A DNA stretch of 59,637 nt from Candidatus Caenarcanales bacterium (GTDB lineage: Bacteria > Cyanobacteriota > Vampirovibrionia > LMEP-6097): contig JAKVAO010000009.1 in the NCBI GenBank assembly GCA_022447685.1, positions 1 through 59,637 on the forward strand, written 5' to 3'. The position numbers and the translations under genes are program-made. Numbering within the stretch: the first letter of the stretch is position 1; every line of letters starts with the position of its first letter. The notes under the pieces are model-generated. The model was not told where the DNA came from. It saw only the letters and a program-made list of their open reading frames with translations, and ran no database searches. This document shows positions 55,883-59,637 of this stretch, piece after piece.

Positions 55883-57583
55883 AAGCAAAGCGATAAATTA
55901 GAACAAATTAAGCTTCCAATTAATGAAAAAGAGAATATCACTCTTACTGGAATTATGGGAGCGGGTAAGAGTTCTGTTGGCTCCAAGCTCGCAAAATACC
56001 TAAGAAGAAAATTTATTGACCTAGACTCCTTTATAGAGAAGAAACACGGAAAAACCATCAAAGAGATTTTCGAATCTGAAGGGGAAGAAACTTTCAGGAA
56101 CTATGAAAGAGCAGCGATCCAAGATGTGCTCAGCAACAACAATTTAGTTGTTGCACTCGGTGGTGGAGCTATTGTAAACGAAGAGAACAGAAAACTTGTT
56201 AGAAGTCGCTCGAAGTTAATTACCTTACTTGCAGATATTGAAACCATCTCACAGAGAGTTGAACATAAAACACATAGACCATTACTTAAAGGCACTAACC
56301 AAAAAGATACTTTAGTCGAGTTATGGGAATCTAGAAAAGATATCTACATGGATACTGATTTACAAATCTGCACCATGGATAAAAACGTAGATCAAATCGC
56401 CAAATCTATCATCTCTGAACTAGGTTTTGAAGAGATTGCCTATGGCAGACTCAATGTTGAAATTCCTAGAAACTCTCGCAGCTACGATATTCTATTCGAT
56501 GACCTTCTTAAAATTCACCCTAACCTGAAAAGACTAAAACTCGGTAGAAAAGTTCTAATCTTAAGCCAATCAGGCATTCCTGAGCAATTCTTGAATAGAC
56601 TAAAATCAGCATTGCAATATCACTATGAAATTCACACCTTAACTTTAGATGATGGTGAGAAAAACAAAAATTTCTTTAGTTATCAATTAATCATGCAAAA
56701 CCTTCTCTCTCACAAGTTTGAGAGAAAAGATACTATCATCTCACTTGGTGGTGGTGTGGTTGGCGACCTTGGTGGCTTTGCAGCAGCAACTTACTATAGA
56801 GGTATCAATTACGTTCAAGTTCCTACAACACTTCTATCCATGATTGACTCATCGGTTGGTGGTAAAACAGGAATTAATGTCCCAGAAGGTAAAAACTTAA
56901 TTGGAGCATTTTATCAACCAAACTTAGTTTTCATAGACGTTGCTCACCTGGAGACACTTCCAGAAAAGGAATTTAAAAGTGGTCTTGGTGAATTAATCAA
57001 ATACGCTTTACTTGGCAGACAATGGGATTCACTGATCATAGAAGATGAAAACGATACATTCTTTGATTTTATAGATAGAAACCACCAAGCTATCAAAGAT
57101 AGAGACCCAGAGATTTTAGGTCAAATAATTAGACACTGCCTGCAGATCAAAGCTAATATCGTTATCAACGATGAGCGCGAGTCAGGCGTTCGCATGCATC
57201 TCAATCTTGGGCATACAGTAGGGCACGCACTAGAGGAAGTGACTAACTTCGAGAGATACAGTCACGGTGAAGCTGTTGCCATTGGGATAGTATGCGCTTG
57301 TTACCTATCAGAGCAAATAGATATTTTCAGCCACTTGCACACGAATAAAGTCATAGAACTCATGAAAAGCTTCGACATGGATTACCAAATCCCAGAAGAT
57401 ATTGACCTCAATGCACTAATGGAATCAATGAAGCGTGACAAGAAAGTCGAGCAAGGGCAATTGAAATTTATACTACCTAGAGAGAGAATTGGTTCTATCT
57501 CCACGATCAAAGACATAGCACCAAAACTAGTCAAAAAAGCTCTCAAAAGAAATCAGAAAAATAGTGAAGTAGGTGCAAACTAA
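55877..57583 (+). CDS. aroKB: Bifunctional shikimate kinase / 3-dehydroquinate synthase
   Basis: Two shikimate-pathway enzymes in one chain. Numbered from GTG 55877, residues 1-185 are shikimate kinase: P-loop GIMGAGKSS (25-33), DLDSFIE with the shikimate-binding Asp, ETFRNYE, ALGGGAI and the RPLL lid. Residues about 205-568 are 3-dehydroquinate synthase: DDGEKNKN, SLGGGVVGDLGGFAAATYYR, QVPTTLLSMIDSSVGGKTGI and HLNLGHTVGHALE. I prefer the GTG because the alternative TTG (55838) would overlap the divergent mutase start. It overlaps carA by one base (TAATG). Confidence 0.93.
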   Translation: MQKQSDKLEQIKLPINEKENITLTGIMGAGKSSVGSKLAKYLRRKFIDLDSFIEKKHGKTIKEIFESEGEETFRNYERAAIQDVLSNNNLVVALGGGAIVNEENRKLVRSRSKLITLLADIETISQRVEHKTHRPLLKGTNQKDTLVELWESRKDIYMDTDLQICTMDKNVDQIAKSIISELGFEEIAYGRLNVEIPRNSRSYDILFDDLLKIHPNLKRLKLGRKVLILSQSGIPEQFLNRLKSALQYHYEIHTLTLDDGEKNKNFFSYQLIMQNLLSHKFERKDTIISLGGGVVGDLGGFAAATYYRGINYVQVPTTLLSMIDSSVGGKTGINVPEGKNLIGAFYQPNLVFIDVAHLETLPEKEFKSGLGELIKYALLGRQWDSLIIEDENDTFFDFIDRNHQAIKDRDPEILGQIIRHCLQIKANIVINDERESGVRMHLNLGHTVGHALEEVTNFERYSHGEAVAIGIVCACYLSEQIDIFSHLHTNKVIELMKSFDMDYQIPEDIDLNALMESMKRDKKVEQGQLKFILPRERIGSISTIKDIAPKLVKKALKRNQKNSEVGAN

Positions 57584-58713
57584 TGACAAGACTGTTACTT
57601 GAAGATGGTAAAGAATTTATCGGAAAGTCCATTGGACTCAAAGAAGAATGCTTTGGTGAGATTATATTCAACACCAGTATGACTGGCTACCAAGAGATTA
57701 TGACAGACCCAAGTTATGCTGGTCAGATCATTACTTTTACCTATCCAGAAATTGGTAATTATGGCTGTAATGAAAGAGACATGGAAAGTCCGAAATCTTA
57801 TGCTCGTGGGCTCGTTATTAAAAACTATAGTCCAATAGATAGTAATTCCAATTCAGAAGAGAGCTTGGAAGATTTTTTAGTTAAATTTAAGATCAGTGGT
57901 ATTTATGATATAGATACTAGAGCTTTAACGAAGCACCTTAGAGACAGAGGTTCCATGAAAGCCGTAATTGCTCCAAGCACTAGCTCCAAAGAAGAGTTAC
58001 TCCAAAAACTCAAAGCAAGTAAAGATATGGAAGGCTTAGATCTAGCTTCAGAAGTTACATGTAAAGAATCTCGTATAATTCCAGCTAGAGCAAATATCAG
58101 TGACAAGAATAATGATTTAAGTAAACCTGAAAAGGTTTACAAAGTTGTAGCTTTCGATTTTGGAATCAAGCAAAACATTATAAACAAACTTACTGAAAGA
58201 AACTGCCAGGTAGAATTAGTTCCAGCTAACACTAGTGCTGATTACATTCTTGAGCGAAATCCTGATGGAATATTTTTAAGTAATGGTCCAGGAGATCCAG
58301 CTGCTGTGACCTATGCAATAGAAACGGTAAAAACTTTAGTAGAGAAATTTCCTAAACCTATTTTTGGAATCTGTCTTGGTCACCAGATTTTATCCCTATC
58401 TCAAGGAGCTACAACTTACAAACTCAAATTTGGGCACAAAGGCGCTAACCATCCGATCAAAGAATTAAGTTCAGGTAAAATCGAAATAGCAAGTCATAAC
58501 CATGGCTTTGCTGTTAACCCTAAAAACTTACCGGCAAATGTGATAGTTAGCCATCTAAATATTAATGATGATACTGTTGCAGGTGTCGAGCTAAGTGATC
58601 GAGACAATGTATTCTCAGTGCAATATCACCCAGAAGCCAGTCCTGGACCACATGACAGTGATTATCTTTTTGATAAGTTTTTAAAATTAATAATTAGAGA
58701 TTTAAATCACTAG
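57583..58713 (+). CDS. carA: Carbamoyl-phosphate synthase small subunit
   Basis: Glutaminase subunit that supplies ammonia to CarB for pyrimidine and arginine synthesis. The N-terminal CPSase_sm domain (residues 1-150: FNTSMTGYQEIMTDPSYAGQ) is followed by a class I amidotransferase: LSNGPGDP, GICLGHQILSL with the nucleophilic Cys, SHNHGFAV, and QYHPEASPGPHDS with the His-Glu pair. The 376 residues are normal. Coupled to aroKB by a one-base overlap; carB is not adjacent. Confidence 0.96.
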   Translation: MTRLLLEDGKEFIGKSIGLKEECFGEIIFNTSMTGYQEIMTDPSYAGQIITFTYPEIGNYGCNERDMESPKSYARGLVIKNYSPIDSNSNSEESLEDFLVKFKISGIYDIDTRALTKHLRDRGSMKAVIAPSTSSKEELLQKLKASKDMEGLDLASEVTCKESRIIPARANISDKNNDLSKPEKVYKVVAFDFGIKQNIINKLTERNCQVELVPANTSADYILERNPDGIFLSNGPGDPAAVTYAIETVKTLVEKFPKPIFGICLGHQILSLSQGATTYKLKFGHKGANHPIKELSSGKIEIASHNHGFAVNPKNLPANVIVSHLNINDDTVAGVELSDRDNVFSVQYHPEASPGPHDSDYLFDKFLKLIIRDLNH

Positions 58714-58744
58714 ATTTAGGTAAATTCAAAATATACATTAAACA

Positions 58745-59287
58745 ATGTCAGCTAACTTTGATTTCAGTCCATATAAATTAATTGATTATAGTAAAGATCG
58801 TGAAGAAGCTACTATTGAGTTTGTTCGTAGAGGTTATGCAAGCGTTGGTTATATGAATCTTGAACCAGAAACTATAGACAATGATTTACTACATATTGAA
58901 GATCTTTATAAAGCTCCTTCTTTTTTCAAATTACTTATAAATGAATCAGAAACTGATATTGATGCTAAAGCCAAAATCATAGGTTCAATAGCCCTTAAAG
59001 TAAATAAGGCGAACCCAGAACTTGGTCACTCAACAGATTATGCTGAACTTAAAAGAGTTTTTATTGATGATTCACTTCAAGGAAAAGGTTTAGGTAAGAA
59101 ACTATCTGAGTTTGCTTTTGACTATGCAAAAGAGAATGGAATTAAGGTTATTGATATTTGGTCAGGGACACTCTGTGAAGTTGCGCATAAACTTTATCAG
59201 AAACTAGGTGCTAAGAATATGGGTGAGATGCGCTTTCTAGGTGGGATAGATCAGGTTTATGAAAAGTATTTTCAGATTAGATTTTAG
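58745..59287 (+). CDS. GNAT-family N-acetyltransferase
   Basis: A 180-residue acetyl-CoA-dependent acetyltransferase. KRVFIDDSLQGKGLGKKLSE contains the Q-x-x-G-x-G acetyl-CoA pyrophosphate loop after its beta strand, followed by FAFDYAKENGIKVIDIWSG and AHKLYQKLGAKNMGEMRF, the usual end of the fold. Substrate unknown. It follows carA by 31 bases and may be co-transcribed. Its last 51 bases overlap the convergent gene 59237-59419. Confidence 0.85.
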   Translation: MSANFDFSPYKLIDYSKDREEATIEFVRRGYASVGYMNLEPETIDNDLLHIEDLYKAPSFFKLLINESETDIDAKAKIIGSIALKVNKANPELGHSTDYAELKRVFIDDSLQGKGLGKKLSEFAFDYAKENGIKVIDIWSGTLCEVAHKLYQKLGAKNMGEMRFLGGIDQVYEKYFQIRF

Positions 59288-59419
59288 GGGTTTCTTCTGA
59301 GTCTGAAAATAGCTTTCAACTGGAGTGTTGATAAGCTTATTTACGAGGAACCCAATTATTATTACGACAATCCAAGTAAAAGCCATTCCAATTACGGTAT
59401 TCATATCAAAGTTTTCCAT
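59237..59419 (-). CDS. Small membrane protein, 60 aa
   Basis: One membrane helix near the N-terminus (GMAFTWIVVIIIGFLVNKLI) and a basic C-terminal tail. It is supported by an excellent ribosome site, AAGGAGGG, just before the ATG. It overlaps the end of the upstream frame 59406-59636 by 14 bases, as in coupled operons. The C-terminal third overlaps the acetyltransferase gene on the other strand. Function unknown. Confidence 0.6.
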   Translation of the reverse strand: MENFDMNTVIGMAFTWIVVIIIGFLVNKLINTPVESYFQTQKKPLKSNLKILFINLIYPT

Positions 59420-59636
59420 ATTCCCTCCTTAATATGTGGATTGAGTAGCAAGCTAATTTATAAGAAATTAGACAAAGCACAGCTGCAACTGGAAAGCAAT
59501 AAATTAATTTCATTTCTTCAGAAACCCACCCACTAGAATATTCAACCTCGCGTCTGTAATTACATAATACTTCTCCTAAACTAAAGTAAAAAGTGACTAG
59601 TAGCGTGTTAAAAATTTCTTCTGCGTACTCTCGGTA
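59406..59636 (-). CDS. Membrane protein, C-terminal part (cut by window edge)
   Basis: An open frame enters from the right edge and runs 76 residues to TGA, with two hydrophobic stretches (IFNTLLVTFYFSLGEVL and LIYCFPVAAVLCLISYKLA) and a basic end HILRREYGKL. No stop interrupts it. The N-terminus is outside the window, so the family cannot be named. It is co-directional and overlapping with the 60-residue membrane gene. Confidence 0.5.
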   Translation of the reverse strand, partial: YREYAEEIFNTLLVTFYFSLGEVLCNYRREVEYSSGWVSEEMKLIYCFPVAAVLCLISYKLACYSIHILRREYGKL

Positions 59637-59637
59637 A

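Overview
The window is AT-rich bacterial chromosome with long operons, mostly housekeeping genes and many lineage-specific proteins. A Vampirovibrionia/Melainabacteria-type member of the Cyanobacteriota fits best, with moderate confidence. Three things point there: asd-dapA-RNase J in a row (a cyanobacterial arrangement, also seen in Bacillus), a fused PutA, and flagellar genes in a non-photosynthetic-looking gene set. No marker gene proves the assignment.

Layout. Positions 1-202 hold the tail of an IS630-type transposase. Next come an unknown helical protein and class II fructose-bisphosphate aldolase (360-2875). An accessory pair follows on the minus strand: an 858-residue protein ending in sigma-70 region 4, then a 1218-residue DEAH helicase, with a decayed coding fragment behind them (3021-9555). 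Then come asd-dapA-rnj (9785-13605), a very large flagellin-like gene broken by three frameshifts and carrying two internal repeat arrays plus a propeller-like segment (13625-17976), and gltX, an unknown protein, nadB and a murein amidase (18056-23872). Small coiled-coil genes, rpmE, a DUF2490-like barrel, rluD, rplY and putA fill 23889-32455.

Between putA and 33095 lies an unassigned, strongly structured RNA with its own terminator (about 32656-32970). After tRNA-Pro come birA and clpB on the minus strand, and fliP-fliQ-fliR on the plus strand; FliQ has a long Pro/Lys-rich tail. tRNA-Glu and an isolated rplC lead into a tight seven-gene plus-strand run (41061-48061). It encodes an SsuA/NMT1-like lipoprotein, two small membrane proteins (one with an AEHK motif like DUF1385), a VirB3-VirB4-like ATPase, a VirB8-like protein, a VirB6-like membrane protein, and a membrane protein with an N-terminal histidine-kinase-type ATPase domain. 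No relaxase, coupling protein, VirB9, VirB10 or VirB11 is visible, so this looks like a reduced type IV secretion-like machine of unknown purpose and is the best candidate for a new system.

The right end holds thrC, mqnC (futalosine menaquinone pathway), unknown proteins, an AAA_14/DUF4143 ATPase, a 125-bp palindromic element, a phosphohexomutase, an AroK-AroB fusion overlapping carA, a GNAT acetyltransferase and two small membrane genes cut by the window edge.

Two start types recur. Some genes have good Shine-Dalgarno sites (fba, dapA, rplC, the 59237 gene). Several apparently first genes have a -10 box only 7-9 bases before the start codon, as expected for leaderless mRNAs.
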